DNA of 64,000 bases from Eopsaltria australis (lineage: Eukaryota > Chordata > Aves > Passeriformes > Petroicidae): positions 2,418,001-2,482,000 of the forward strand of contig JAVTVJ010000072.1 of the NCBI GenBank assembly GCA_034509425.1. The letters run 5' to 3'. The position numbers and the translations under genes are program-made. Every line of letters begins with the position of its first letter. Positions within the stretch are counted from its first letter, which is position 1. Below the pieces are notes generated by a model. That model searched no databases and was not told the DNA's origin. It worked only from the letters and a program-made list of their open reading frames with translations. Positions 38,874-52,530 of the stretch are shown in pieces.

Positions 38874-41177
38874 CAAAATCAACTGGTGTAGGAAATCAGA
38901 AAATAATACAGACTGTATTGCTTAAAATGTTCTTACAACCATAAAATATTTTGTAAAACTCTTCTGCAATAACACTACTTATTTGCACTAACCTTCTAAG
39001 TAGGGGCTTAGAATGGCTTTTCAAATGGTGAAAGCTATAAATATAAAGAAGGTTTTTAACACTGGTTGTGTATATCTTAAAATTATTAGAATTTCATGTG
39101 TCATATTTTCTAGCACCTGAAAGTTTAAAAGTTTAATTTTTTTATATCAATGTCAACATGATTAAAAATCATTGAAGCTCTGCCCATGCTTGAGAAATTC
39201 TCTCCTTAAAGCTGTGTTTAGCGTTGTTTAGCCGTGAGATTTTCAGCTCCAAGATTTTCAACTTATAAGTAAATACAGTTCTGGGTTGGCAGACTGGGAC
39301 ATTTTCTTGTAAACAGAATATCCTACTCAGAATTAATGAAAAGAGACCTAGAAAAGGGAAAGGGAAAGACAGTGGAAAGAAATGTATGTGTACAGAAAGG
39401 GAGCTGCAAAAATTTGAGAACCAAGACTGAAGTGAAGAGACTGGAGGAAATCACATCATTTCATGATTATCTTGATGCAAATCCATGATCTCTCCTGGTT
39501 TCAGGCAGTTGCCCCACCTACTGAACCTAATTCACAGTTTAATCTATACCAACCTCCAACATTACTTCCTCACCTCCACAAATCTTTCCTTTATCATCAG
39601 GTTTCTCTCTGCTGTGATTTAATTGGGTATTGTTATTGTTAAGGCACAGCTCATTGCTGGTGACTGGGGGAACATTGCTGTGTTTCAGCCCCTTTGGACC
39701 CTCCCAGTGTAGCTCCCAATAACCATGTGGTGAGGTCTTGCCTGTATTTGTGATGCTGAGGGAGTAGATGTGGCTAAAATATCATGCTGAACATTGCCCA
39801 TTTTCCCCTTAGTGAAATATGTGTGAGCCCAGGGAGCTTTCACAGAACATTGCCCTTCAAGGAGCAGGCCCTCCATGGTTTCCATTGCCTCCTAAAATTT
39901 TTGTCTTTGAGTTTGCTGCTGCCAGTCATACCTGACACCTCCCTCAGGAAGTTACATTCCCTTGGGCTCTTTCCTTGCTGGGGGTGTGTGCCAGGCCAGC
40001 CTTAAGTAGTCTGTGGTGGAGCATTTGTGTCTGAACTCCACAGTGTCTCTCCAGAGACTCCCACCATGTGGATACCACCTCAGCTCCCAAATCCCCAGGA
40101 GTGTTTCAGCCATCCCTCCATTTCAAACCCCTTCTTCACGTCACTCCTTCCCAATGCACTGTGTATGTCCCATGAGAAAATAGTTCTCTCTGCACCACAT
40201 GGAGTTGATATTAAAGAAAATTTCCTATCTTTCTGAAAGATTTCATGCAGACCTCTGAGGCAAAAGCGCAACATTTTCTTCCTTTGCTCCTTGGTTCATG
40301 CCCTTGGTCAGCAATTATTGCTGTTCCATGGTTCAGATGCTGCACACTGTGTTTCCATCTTCTTGCTCAATGATTTCAGGAGAGATGAGCCCTCAGTTCT
40401 TACTGGGTCCAGCCAGCACAGGGAAAGCCTCTTCAGGTCTGCAGGGCATTGTTGCCATGAGTCATGCTGGGAGAAATAGACCCCCTGGAGGTGAGAAGTA
40501 CCGTGATGCATTCCCTGATCCTGCCCTTGTGCTCAATATGTGCAGATTCCCAGTGACTTACAGACAGAGGGAAGGGCCAGACAGTGACTTCTGTGCTTCC
40601 TGACTGTCCTGGCATGGTTCTGTTCTCAGCATGTAGAAGAGAAACACTTTCCCGGGAGAGAATTGCAGACACCTCCATGCACTGGCATGGGCACATCTGA
40701 TGTGTGTGTCTGTCCAGCTCCAAGGAATGGGAACAAAACAATGCACAAACCTTCCTGGAAGGAAGCAATGTGGATTTGTGGTTCAGGTAAACTGCAAAGT
40801 GTAAATTCAATTCCCAGCTCTGGATTCATGCCCAATTTGTCAGGGTTGCTATGAGAACAGAGAGAGATGATGAAACTGAACTCTCTACAACTATTTTCTC
40901 ATGTGGATTTTAAATAAAAGAGCCCTGGTTTCTCTGAAGGTAATATCTTGGTTGGCAAACCTGTCCAGCTGAGATTTTTATGTGAATGAACAGATGTCTT
41001 AGGGAATAGGGATAATGTTGCCAAATTTTCCCTGAGACGGGGAAAGACTGTGAAACTGAAGAGTATTTTGCCAAACTTCATCTTCCTTGGAGAATTCAGA
41101 GTCACTTGCTGTAGGACAGGTGTTGCATTTTATTATATATATGTTTTTATAGGGAAAAAAAGGGTGCATTAGATAAG
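38874..41177. other. Gene-free stretch downstream of CMBL copy 3
   Basis: Unique-looking, non-coding sequence. The open frames around 39.7-40.8 kb are short, overlap on both strands and show no motif I recognise. Confidence 0.45.
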
Positions 41178-41698
41178 GTCATTGCCAGCAGCTCAAGGGA
41201 AATTATCCTGCTCCTCTACTCAGCCCTGATGAGGCCACATTTGAAGGGCTGTGTCCTGTACTGGGTTCCTCAGCGCAGGAGAGACATGGAGCTCCTGGAG
41301 CAAGTCCAGTGGAAGGCAACAGAGATGACGAGGGGACTGGAGCATCTCTCTTACAAGGAGAAGCTGAGGAAGCTGGGCTGGTTTAGCCTCAAGAAGAGAT
41401 GACTGAGAGGCTCTTCCTGGTCGTGCCAAGCAATAGGACAAGAGTCAATGGGCAGAAATTGATGCACAGGAAGTTCCACCTGAACATGAGGAAGAACTTT
41501 TTTACTGTGTAGGTGACCATGCACTGAAGCAGAATGCCCAGAGAGGTTGTGGAGTCTCCCTCACTGCAGGTATTCCAGATCTCTCTGGATGCAATCCTGT
41601 GCAATGAGCTCTAGGATGACTCTGCTTCAGCAAGGAGCTTGGACCAGATGACCCACTGTGGTCTCTTCCAACGTTACAAGTGATTTTGTGATTCTGTA
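41178..41698 (+). mobile_element. CR1 LINE 3' end fragment
   Basis: It carries classic CR1 3' features in order: CTCAGCCCTGATGAGGCC, CTGTGTCCTGTACTGGG, CATGGAGCTCCTGGAGC, AGGAAGAACTTTTTTACTG, and a terminal segment ending TGATTCTGTAA. The element is in the plus orientation, 5'-truncated and mutated, with no intact reverse transcriptase. Confidence 0.92.
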
Positions 41699-44600
41699 AA
41701 ATACACTATCTAAGATGAAAAACTCAGAAAACTCAATCACTGGCACAAGCATTTTGGTAGCATCTGTTCTCATTAATCAGTTTAATATTATACTGGCTTA
41801 CATTCTACTCCTTAATTTGCTTATCTTTTTTTACATGCTGAATGGGAGCTTTTTTAATGGGTTTCAATTAAATCTTTATGGCAACAATTTTTAATGCACA
41901 AAATGCCTCTATAATTTTGTTCCTTTTCCTGCATTGCCCTCTGTCAAGTTCGCATTTATTGTGGGGGTTTTTTTCCTGTGGTGTGTAAACCAGATACCCA
42001 CTGTTTTATCTTGTTAATTTTTCTCAGCTTCTTTGACCCTTAAATTGGAATGGGTTTTTAGTGTAGAGGACATAGTCAGCAAAGAGAAAGAAAAGCACCC
42101 CTGCCACCCCTCCCTCCCTGCCTGCAACACAGTGCATGCATACAATGGCAATGTACAAATTCCCATAAAATGATGTGCACTTGATCAGTATGAAAAAATG
42201 CCCTCCATCTTTTGGCCTGCAGGCAGGAGGGCATCTCTCTTTTCTGGTACGTTGTAAGAGACTGTGCACTTGCTTTAAAAATGTGTCCCTCTGCAGAGCA
42301 CCAACTGCACGAATGTGGGGAGCAGCTCTTCCTCAGCTGCAACCTCTGACTCCAAGGAACTCTGCTGCTAGGTCTTGAAAGGGCTTTTTTGTCTTATTTT
42401 TTCTTCAAAGCAGGCCCTAGGGAAAGAGCTGAATGATTGCTATGCTGGATTAGTGAGGCTTCAGGGCTAGAAGCCTGACCAGAATTTGAACTTGATGGAA
42501 TTTGGAGAATTGATGGAAGATGTGATAGAGATGACTATACCAATAGATCCAGGCCCAGCTCATCTGAATACCCTGTTGTAACTCATTTGGGCCATGTTCA
42601 CAGGCATACTAAGTTTGCTATTTAGAACTGTAGTTGCCTACATGGGTTGTTATCAGTCTGGACTCCACACCTTTCCCTAATGAGGTTTCAATGTGTTTCA
42701 CCACAGACCAGGAGTGGTAGCTTAGGCTCTAGAAAGATGCACCGATGACACAATTTTTCAGGTAGGTTGTTTTGTCACAGGGACACAAAACAATCTAGTT
42801 TCATTTTATTTGAGATAAGAAAAAAATAAAGATAGACTCACTGAAAGGATTTGAGCCAGAGCTCCCACAGGAAGAGCAATGGGAATTTGGTACCTACTTC
42901 CTCTTTATACCTTCAGAAGCCTCCAGCACACTTTACTTATTTTCTGTTTTCTCATGTTTGGCACTGAATTTTATCAAAGCCCAGTGAATAACAGAATGTT
43001 AAATTTCAGAAAGTGAGGAGCGAAATGGGCTAATAAAGCCCCAAAACAAAGTTCCCCTTTCAGACCATCACTGGAGCAGATGGTGACACCTGTGGCAATA
43101 CATTTTCTTTCCTTCCTTTCCTGCCACTGCAATGTGAAGAGCTCATGAGGAAATTTTGCATCTGGGCTGGTAGTTTGCCCAGAACTTCAGCAAAGCTATG
43201 CTAATGTTATTTGTTAGGGGGATTGCAAGTTATTCCGAGTGCACTAATAAACTGTTCTGCAGTTTTACTCCCAGGTGTTGAGCTTATAGATTGTTGAAGA
43301 TTTCTTTAAAGTTCTTTCTTTTTTTTTCCAGAATCCTTACAAAATTAAGAAAGTTGCTAAGGGGTGGCTAACCCCAAGTAAAAAACATATATCCTTCAGT
43401 AAAGAAAAAACATTTTTGCTTCCTCTGACTCCTCTGAGCAAAAAGCAGAAGATCATTTTTAGGCATGGGTGTTTGCAAGAAAGATGCAGGGGGAAGGGAT
43501 AAGCTAGCATGTTGTTGTATATCTTTGCAAGAACTGTAGTTTGGAGTGCTCTGTGATGTTGCTTTGGAGAGCAGTGAGCTGTGAAAGCTCTCCCTGTCAG
43601 CAGGACAGCAGAAGTGTAGCAGCTGAGGGCAGGTTAGCAGTGCAAGGTAAGTTGATCCTTGTGGATGGCTTGAATAGAACGAGAGCTTGTTATTGTTCTG
43701 CATTTCCCCTGTTTTCTTAATCCTGCTGGTTTAGCTCCAAAATCACTCAGAATTTTTCTTTCTGAGACACAGAGATACCCTGGGTGGAAATTAAAGGGAG
43801 AGGCTCATACATGTATGTCATCTACTACAGATGAAACCAACTTTTGGCTCTACAGAGCAAGGTAAAATAGAGCTGGCTTCCTGATGTGTACAGGCTGTAC
43901 ATCACACCTGTATTTTCAGATGTGATAACCAGAAGAATGTTCTCTATAGAGGAGTATAACAAATAGTGTGAGAAAAACTATATAAAATGGTGGAACTTTC
44001 TTTGCTGATTTAACTGTGAAATCATGTCATTAAAATCCCTCTAATCTGGAAAAATGGGAGTAAAATTGTCCTTTAGCAACATAATTTGTTGCTGCTCATT
44101 TCCAGCCCACCCTTTGCTGATGTCCCTTTGCTATGTACCACCAAGGCAGAGGGTAGCACTGTTGTGCTTGACTGTGTCGAGGCTGAAAGCTACCATGAAC
44201 TTGTTCTGCTTGCAGTCCGAGCTGAGCTAAAGCTGCACAGCCTTGTCAGATGGGGGCTTTTCTTAACCAATATTAGCAGAATATGACAGCTTGAAATCAT
44301 TATTCGGAGCAAAGTGGGACTGAGCTAGTACTGCAGTGACTGGCAACAGGGCTAGAGGGCATTTATTTCTGTCCTTTTTGCCTCTGCAAAACACTGGTGA
44401 GGCCCAGACCTAATATCTGTCCGCACAACATCTCACTCTGCACATTGGTCACTTTTTGCAGATTAAATATCCGCGAGTAGCTACCTGTGGCAAGTGACTT
44501 CATGCAGAGCAGCAGAGACCACAGAACAGGAAGACACGGCAGAGTTTTAGGATCTTTCCAATAGGACTGGGAAGAAGGAAGCAGAAGGAGTCTGATAAAG

Positions 44601-47600
44601 CTGGAACAGACAAACAGTGAAGAGTTACCTGGTGGGAGGAATAAGGAGCACATAGTTGGCTGTGACAGGGAAAAGTATGGGATGTGAGCACTAAAGAGAG
44701 CAGAGAGTGGTGTTGGTTGATGAAAATCAGAGTTGTGGGAAAAGCAGAGCACTCCAGAACTCAGTGAGAAGCAAAAGTGACAGTGTGAACATGAGAAAAG
44801 GAGATGTGAGACTGACCCTTGAAGACCGCTTTCACCCATGTTCATCCTACCTATGCTCGTTTTCTTTACTAAGAATCTGTTGAATAAGTCTCTGTGAGGA
44901 CAGCCAGCTGAAAAACCAAACAGGCAAATGAAAGGTGGTATAGAAGAGAAAAGAGAAAAGCAAAAGGCAGGAAATGCTTATGTGGGGTGTTCAGGTGGGG
45001 AAAAATGCTGGCAGTGATGGTGTTTCTTGAAAGTCACAGGTATCCATCCCATGCTTCTGCTCCATTTTCCTGACTTAATGAGCCAGGAATCAGCCCTAAC
45101 TGAACACTATGTAATGGCAGCAGAGGTTCCTCAGTTGGAGAGGAGCAGTACTAAGTGGAGGTAGAGCCTCTCTGTGAGATACATAAAGGGAGATCTGCTT
45201 CAAAGGAGAGGCAGTGAGTCAGCACTGGAGAGGCAAAGCAGGGGGCATTTCTATTGCTGAGTGCCCAAGAGATTTGAGGAGATAAACACTTCTTGCTGTC
45301 ACTAAGCCTTTCTCCATCACACTGTGGGCAATGGCACTGTGGAGACAGGTGGCTTTCTGTTGCTTCATGGCTGTTGCTGGGTGATTTGTAGATCATATGC
45401 CAAAGTTCATAGTTAAATTCCCAGGAACTGCTCAACCCAAGATAATGCCAGGAAGTAGTCAGCAAAACTGGTGAGATGATGGAAGTTATTCCACAGTAAG
45501 ACAAAGATTTCTTGGGGAAAAATTGCCATCTGGGATTTTTCTCACCCACCCCTTTCCCTTGCTGAGCCCTAGTTTCATTGCCTCTCCAAATGCACTTTTT
45601 CTGCTGGGTTGATGCCAAGTGGTACATGCAAAGGGGGCTGAAGGGAAACATGTCAGGATGTTTCCATAGAAAGTCAAGGAGGTAAGTCAAAGCAAGAGGT
45701 AAATCAGGAATGAATAGAGGGGAACAGTTAATTATTTCTTTCCTCCATGTAAATTGGGGAATGGTGACTTTGGAGGCAGAAAAAGAGCTGGAAGAGAAAG
45801 GAAAAGAAAGGAAAAGACAGATGTCTGTACTGGTTCATGCTAGACCAGCAAGAGGGAGGTGGGGAGGACTTGGCAGATCCCTGCAGGCTGATGGGATGGA
45901 GAAGGTACCATTCCAAGCCTTATTGCTTTCCAGCTGGCTCAGATTGATAGTGTTTGCTATTCCCATGATAACTCTGATAGCATCTGTCTGGTGTACTAAT
46001 GACAAGATGCTTCATTCACCACTCAAAAGAGGGATTAGGGCTCAAATCGCCATTCCAGCTTGTCACTCACCAAGGAATTATAATCTTCTTTGAATGTGGA
46101 ATTTACTGACCCCGCGGGAGAGCCTAAGACTAAGGAAATGATGCTTTAAACATGAGATCACTGAAATAAAATAACACATTAGCTGGAGAGCGTTCATCTT
46201 TCCAAGCTATGGCAGAGAGCCACTGGACAACATTACACAGGCACCACTCTCATGGTCCAGCCAGACCATCACAAATACCCCAGACATTTCCTCCTCTGAA
46301 GAAATAGCAGACTACAGTGCAGGAACACCAAGAGATGGCTTTTAAGGAGTTTATGTGGCTATTACGGAAAAGGTTTTGATCAGTGTCTTTCCTAATGGAG
46401 CAAATTATCTACTTCATGTCCTGATTTGTCACTGACAGCTGGCCATGGTCACAAATCTGAGTCAGGGGCTGTGGAGAAAATCACTTTGAATTTCATCTGA
46501 GCAGAAGACAAATGCTGGTAGCGATGCCTTAAATGACATTATACAGATGTGCCCAAACGGGAAGACAAACTTCCTGCAGTGCAAGCCTGTGATCTCTGCT
46601 AGCTCAGCTGTGCTATGAGGTTTTACAGTAGAAGTGAGCTGGTACTGAACTAAATGTGCACAGTGGTGGAGAGCAGAAATATGTCAGGAAACTAGATGGT
46701 TGGGCAGTGATACACAGTCACTCCAGGTGCTCTGGATTCCTCCAGGAATTACTGATATCTGTGCTTTTAGAAGGTCTGAGTACACTGCCCTCTTACTCTC
46801 CTCCCTGGTGTCCCCTTCCCCCCACCCCAAGTTTTTGAAAAAATGTCTTCAGAATTGTCCAGAAAATAAGATCCTTTAAGAAATTAACAGTGAATTCCAG
46901 GTTTTACTCTTTTGCATTGGTTGTGGTTTTTTTGGGGGATGGTTGGTTTTGTTTGTTTTTGTTTTTATGGGTTGGGTATTTTTTTGTTATTCTAGGTATA
47001 GCTTCTCTTCATACTACACATAATTTTCTTGGAATAATTCTGAATTTATCTCCTTTGGAATACAAGTACAATTTAAGCCAAAATATGCTGCAAGTTGAAG
47101 CAATTGTGTTGTAGTTGGTGGAGTTACTATGGGTTGATGGACAAGATAGGACTCAAAAAGCAGATTTTTTTTGGACTCCTTTCATCTCTGGAACAATCCC
47201 TGCTAACATCTCCACAACAGTGTCTCTCTCCAGCTCTCTGATGAGGGAAGGCTCTCAGCCTCTCTTGAGAAAAGCCTGTTTCCATGTGATCACTGAGGTT
47301 GATGAAATCTCTTTGGAAGACTTAAAATATCTCTTTGGAAGACTTAAACTGTATCTAAGCGCCCCTAAGAACGAAGCACAGCTGGGTGACATAGCCATAG
47401 CTTGTCTCATGTCCACAGATCATCCCTCAGAAGGCAGTTCCCTGGGTGGGCTATGCAACCTGAAAAATCTCCAGAGCCCACAGCAGTTGACAGATCCTAC
47501 AGCTCCTACAGGGCAGGATAGTAAGAAGGTAAGCCCAAGCTAGCAAAGATCACAGTCCTCCTCAAGCCAGCCACAGCTGTCCTGCCTCCTTGTTTCTGCA

Positions 47601-48359
47601 GAGAAGAACTGTGGTTGCAGGGATGCTGAACTTGAAATCCCTACTCCTGCCATGTGTGTCCATCCAAGTTAAGGAGATTTTTCTGCCTCTTTAGACTCTG
47701 CCTGTGTATTTGTCCATCTGCCTTCTCTTCTTCTTCATCCCAGGTCCTCAGCTATCCCTGTACCTAGGTATTCACTTAGTGTCACCCCACACCAGAGATT
47801 GATCATTGGACCACAGTGGCAAGGAAAGCTGAAGCTCAGACTCTGGAAGTTCCCTAGTTCAGAAAAATGAAGTCTTGAAGGTCTTCAGTGTTAAAAGGTC
47901 ACTTCTGTGGAACTGAAGCTCAAAGGGACTAAATGAATCTGTACAATTAATGCACTCTTCTTTAGTTTAATATCACCCACTACGGTCATTTGGGTCCAGT
48001 TTCCACGGTTATATTTTTCCAAACCAGACTTGATTTCTTACCTCTTCCCCCCAGTAACCTTGCAGATGTGGCAAAAGACATGCCAGCACCGTGCTCCTGG
48101 GAAAGTGACAAGGATGTATTTAGCTCAAGATGTGAATTTGTCAAGACATCAGACTTTAGATGTTTATCCCAAGGACTTAAGGAATCTTTAAAGCTTTCTT
48201 TTGTGTCTGTCTGGAAGTCAGACTTACAGCTACATACAGACAGTGATACAGTTGCTTCTTCAATGTTCCAGCAGCGGGGTGCAGTATTTGATGAGGACCA
48301 TTTCACTCCTGATGCGATATTTGTAGTAGATTGATCAGAGGCAACAAGTTAGTTGGAAG
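41699..48359. other. Gene-free stretch
   Basis: No gene recognised. Two minus-strand open frames of 160 and 179 codons (44363-44845, 45151-45690) are low in recognisable structure. A plus-strand open frame at 47115-47543 contains a short internal tandem duplication. Poly-T and T/G-rich patches occur near 43320 and 46920. Confidence 0.4.
47309..47350. repeat. Short tandem duplication of about 22 bp
   Basis: CTCTTTGGAAGACTTAAA occurs twice in immediate succession. If the region were coding it would repeat the residues SLEDLK and LFGRLK in different frames. A recent local duplication is the simplest reading. Confidence 0.7.
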
Positions 48360-48760
48360 TAAGACCAGACAGATACTTTGAATGTTAAGAAGTCACTTGG
48401 ACTGCATGACATTTGCCTGAAAGTCCTGAAGGAATTCAAATGTGAAACTGTGAACTGCTGGCCGAGCTGTGTAACCTGTCTGTCATTAGTGTTTCTGTGC
48501 CCGAGCACTGATGGATTGCCCATCACCATAAAAAATTACCCATTCACCATAAAAAATTACTGGTGAGTCTGACTTCCATCCATAGTAAGAGACAGGTGTC
48601 TATTATAAAGGGTAAGACTGATGAATGTGTGGTAATAGACTCATGAGAAAGATTCAGTGTGGCTCCTGTAAGGGGAATTCCCACATCATTTTCATGCTGG
48701 TCTCTGTGAGGGTCTCAAATCAGGAAGTTACTAAAGGGTTGGAGAAAAGATTCTTTTATG
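48360..48760 (+). mobile_element. Degenerate CR1-like LINE reverse-transcriptase fragment
   Basis: Broken frames resemble CR1 ORF2. KKSLGLHDICLKVLKEF aligns to the conserved CR1 stretch around a Pro-Asp-Gly-Ile-His-Pro block. The later DNA (GTGAGTCTGACTTCCATCCA, then AATAGACTCATGAG, then GGCTCCTGTAAGGG) follows the order of a CR1 reverse-transcriptase region. It is heavily decayed and non-functional. It contains a duplicated CACCATAAAAAATTAC at about 48524-48560. Confidence 0.5.
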
Positions 48761-48815
48761 GAATGAGAGCTGAGTAAATGACAAGAAGCAAAAAGGGAAC
48801 ATGCATACTTCTCAG

Positions 48816-48985
48816 GGAAGAGAAAAGAGAAGAGAAGAGAAGAGAAGAGAAGAGAAGAGAAAAGAGAAGAGAAGAGAAGAGAAAAGAAGAGAAGAGAAGA
48901 GAAGAGAAGAGAAGAGAAGAGAAGAGAAGAGAAGAGAAGAGAAGAGAAGAGAAGAGAAGAGAAGAGAGAAGAGAAGAGAAGAGGA
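48816..48985. repeat. Purine microsatellite (AGAGA/GAGAA pentanucleotide)
   Basis: About 170 bases of almost uninterrupted GAGAA-type units, all purine on the plus strand. It directly abuts a CR1 fragment. Open frames across it (Lys-Arg-Glu repeats) are artefacts. The length is likely polymorphic. Confidence 0.95.
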
Positions 48986-49335
48986 GATCATGCAGTCCAA
49001 CTGCCTGACCACTTTAAGGTCAAAGTTAAAGCATGTTATTAACAGCATTATCCAAATATCTCTTAAACACTGACAGGCTTGGGGGCATCGACCACCTCTC
49101 TATGAATGTGTCCCGGTGGTTCACTACCCTCTTGGTAAAGAAATGCTTCTTCATGCCCAGTTTGAACCTACCCTGACACAGCTTTGAACTGTCCAGTCAC
49201 TGGAACCAAGGAAGAAGAACTCAGCTTCTCCCTCTTCACTTCCCCTCCATAGGAACCTGGAGAGAGCTGTGAGTTTTTCCTCCAAGCATAGCCCATGTAT
49301 TACTCCTAGTAGTAGTTTGATACAGCATCTTCATG
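48986..49335 (-). mobile_element. CR1 LINE 3' end fragment, minus orientation
   Basis: It reads as the reverse complement of a CR1 3' end: GATCATGCAGTCCAACTGCC, TCTCTTAAACACTGACAGG, GGCATCGACCACCTCTCT, CTTGGTAAAGAAATGCTTC, then CAGTTTGAACCTACCCTG. It is decayed and 5'-truncated. The adjoining microsatellite lies at its 3' side. Confidence 0.88.
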
Positions 49336-52233
49336 GATAACCTAGGGGAGTGACTGAACTCCCTGCCTCCCTTCCTTGCAATTCTTTGGGTAGCACCAGA
49401 AAGGACAAGTGCAATGCCTTAACACTGGACACACAGCAACACTGAGGACAGTGTTCCAGTAGCAGTGGTCCCTGGGAGCTGGTTGGTGGAAGATGTTTTG
49501 CAGTGTGCTGGCCTTCTCTGTGCAGATGAAGCTGTAGAAATGAAGTGGGGTAGCACAGAAGGGGTCAGCCTTCCTCAGGGAATGGGAGCATCCTTTGCCT
49601 TCCAGAGCATTGTTAGAGGCAGGCAAGAAGTTGCTGAAGAATTGAGAGGTAGGCAGGAACCATCTTTTGCCTTGCTCCAAGGGTTCTGGTAAATTTTGAT
49701 GGCCCTGACCAGCCTCTCCTGGGTTTCCCTCTGCAACATCTTCCCATGCGACCATTTCACCTCAGCCCTGGGTTCTTAGTCCCTGCCTGAGCTGTAATGT
49801 GGTTTATCTTTCCCAGCTATGCCTGGCCATATTCACATTTGTCTGAACCCTGGCAATTCAACAGACTTCCTGTCTTGACCTCATACCTGCCTGGCAAGCA
49901 CTGGACTGTGACTGGCACTGACTGCCACCATCAGGAGTGACACTGACCTACAAACCAACTTCTCACCTGCACCTTGGACCTGCTTTGCCATCACAACCTT
50001 ACATGATGATCTGGACTCTCAGTTTGGACCCAAGTGTATCCCTCGGCCTGCTGCTTTCACCTGGTAGGAAACTGGGACAAGACTTGGCTGGAGACACCTT
50101 GTCCTGCAAGCCTTTTCTCCCTCGTCTCCTGAATCCCAGATGCTTAGGAGCTGTTGTCCCATCTCTCTGCCCTGACAGAAGAAAGCTTTCCCAGTAAAGC
50201 ATGTTGTCCCTGCCCCACCACTCAAGTCCGACTCTTCTTCTGCAACTCTATCCTTTTTTCCTGCAAGACCTCACTACAACTCTTCCCTTCCCAGTATCTG
50301 TCACCAAGCCATCTGGAGCCCTGGCCAACTCAGCCTCCTGCAGTGGCACCATCTTACCAGGGTGGGAGCTGCAAGCTGAGCTGCCTCCTGAGTCCCTACC
50401 TGTACGTGTGGTGACAAATAAGTCATTAAGTTTCAGGGAGAAGGCTGATGTACACCACAGTTATTGGATACTTTATATTGTTTTAAGCTCTGGAGGACAG
50501 GCTGGGAGAGATGGAAAAGGTTAAGAATACAGCTGTTGTGGATCCCTGTCCCTGTGCTGGGTGGGAAGTGGGAAGCACTGCTCTGAGGCACTGGGATCAG
50601 CACTCATGGATTCCATTGGATTAGCACTGCTTCTTGCAATCATTCTGCACCCAATGCACCCAACAGCAACGTGAGGGGAGCAGGTTGGAGTGGGACTGAG
50701 CAGAATGCTATGAAGCAGATACAGTGTTCAGTGCGTGACCAGAGGTTTCAGGTGTGAGGGGTTTTGACAAAGATGGGGAACATAGCTGGGAAGCACTTGT
50801 GGGGAGCAGGGCCTGGGCTCAGTGTGACTGTTGTGTTAGCTGGAAAGTGAGGTGGGACACTGTACGGCATTGTCAGGAAGGCGGCCAGCAGATTCCTCAG
50901 TGATGGGGTAGCACTGAATGACCTCAGAGCACAAATGGTCTGTGCAGCTGGTGGACTCCTCTGAGCACCCTGCCTCTGCCAAGGAGAGCTCAGGGCCCCA
51001 GCACTTCTGGGAGGCAGCCCACACCTTGTAGCACCCTGCAGATTGGCTTGCCAGCCTGTCTGCTGAGGCTGGGAGGAAGGAAAGTGTTGGTAGCTCACAC
51101 AATTAACAACAGCAGAAGCAGAAGGGCAATGGGGAAAGTCAAAGAGTGATTTCCCAGCGTCAGGCACAAAACTGGATATGAAAAAGGCTGAGCAAAATTT
51201 AGTGCTGGAAATGAAGGGGTTGTGGCTACTCTGAAAAGCTGCTATAAGAGATGTTCTGAGTAAATGCTTATGGTCAGTTTGAAAATATAGACACAAACTG
51301 AACATTGCCAGAGACTACCATATTAAAAGAGCAGTGCCATTTCAGGCCCTTCAGGTAAAGGAGCCTGACGTTTGTATTTCAGCAACTTTGTCTCACACAT
51401 ACCCTAATAGGCCTAATATGCTAATAGGCCTCCACACCTCCAAAGAGTGCTCTGTTGGGTTCAAATGGCATCAAATCTTCCATACCCCTACATGCTTTTG
51501 GTTCCTCTGATAATACAGAAAGAGAACTAAAGAGCCATGTGGGGCTGGGTAACTCTGTAACAGGAATACAGACCTCCTCACTCAACTCCTGTGGAAATCA
51601 TCAGAGTCATTAGCCAGGGATACTGTGAAAAAGGGTTCACACTAAAGCCAGCACTTGAGAAACTCAGTGTCCTGCTGAAAGTGTGTTGGGACAGCTAGTT
51701 CCCTCCGTGGTTCTTAGGGCACTTGCTGGAGGATGGTGGATTTCTCTTTGGAGGGGCAGTGTTTCTCTGCAACCATACATCTGGCATTATCTCACTACAG
51801 AGCACTCTATTAGGAGATCAGACCTGATCCTTTAGAGCTGTGTATGGCTGTACTTGAAGAACTGCTGCTGTTCTGAACTGAGTGAAACAGCCTGCTGTGT
51901 GTATGCTGAGGATGAGTGATAAGGGAAGAGAAAAAGGGACAAAAAGGAGAGCCCTTCTTGACTATGTCCCTTTACTGCAGCTACTTTAGTCCAGCTATTC
52001 CTCATGCAGTTGTCACTGCTTTCACTTTGCGACACTGGCTGCCGTGTCTGGCTGTCGGAAATGTTTGTGTTCTATTATTTTTCTGTGTACTGCCTATTCT
52101 GAACCAGACATGCAAGAGACAGGATATTCATCATGCTAAACCAATCATAATTCAGAGGAGGAAAATGATGTATTTTCACACAGTTTTTGTTCCATATCAT
52201 AGGCCATCCCCAATGCTTGTGTTTGTGTCCGTG
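49336..52233. other. Gene-free stretch
   Basis: Moderately GC-rich, with many short overlapping open frames on both strands and none recognisable. The 185-codon minus-strand frame at 50748-51305 has no motif and no splice or start context that supports it. Confidence 0.4.
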
Positions 52234-52530
52234 TAGTGGGCTGACCTGGCTGGATATCAGGCACTCACCAAAACCTCTTTATTACTCCCCTTCCACTGCT
52301 GGACAGGGGAGAGAAAATATAAAGAAGGGTTAATGGGTTGGGATAAGGACCAGGAGAGATCACTCACCATACTTCATGGGCAACAAAAACTTGAATTAGA
52401 GATTAATGGAATTAATTGCTAACAAAATCAAAGCAGGATCATGAGAAGTAAAATAAGACCTTAAAAAATACTTTCCCCGCACCCCTCTCTCCTTCCCAGC
52501 TCTACCTCCCCCACAGCCTGTGACCAAATT
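52234..52530. mobile_element. LTR-like endogenous retrovirus fragment
   Basis: The order of blocks matches a very common avian ERV LTR type as I recall it: TAGTGGGCTGACCTGGCTGG, CACTCACCAAAACCTC, GGACAGGGGAGAGAAAATAT, GGGTTGGGATAAGGACC, GGAGAGATCACTCACC, then a C-rich CCCCGCACCCCTCTCTCC tail. No internal genes are nearby, so it is a solo or truncated LTR. The right boundary is uncertain. Confidence 0.7.

Noticed and set aside
44363..45690. 160- and 179-codon minus-strand open frames
   Set aside because: Biased Ser/Leu/Cys-rich composition, no motif and no exon borders; likely chance.
48778..49073. Open frames encoding Lys-Arg-Glu repeats
   Set aside because: They are direct translations of the purine microsatellite.
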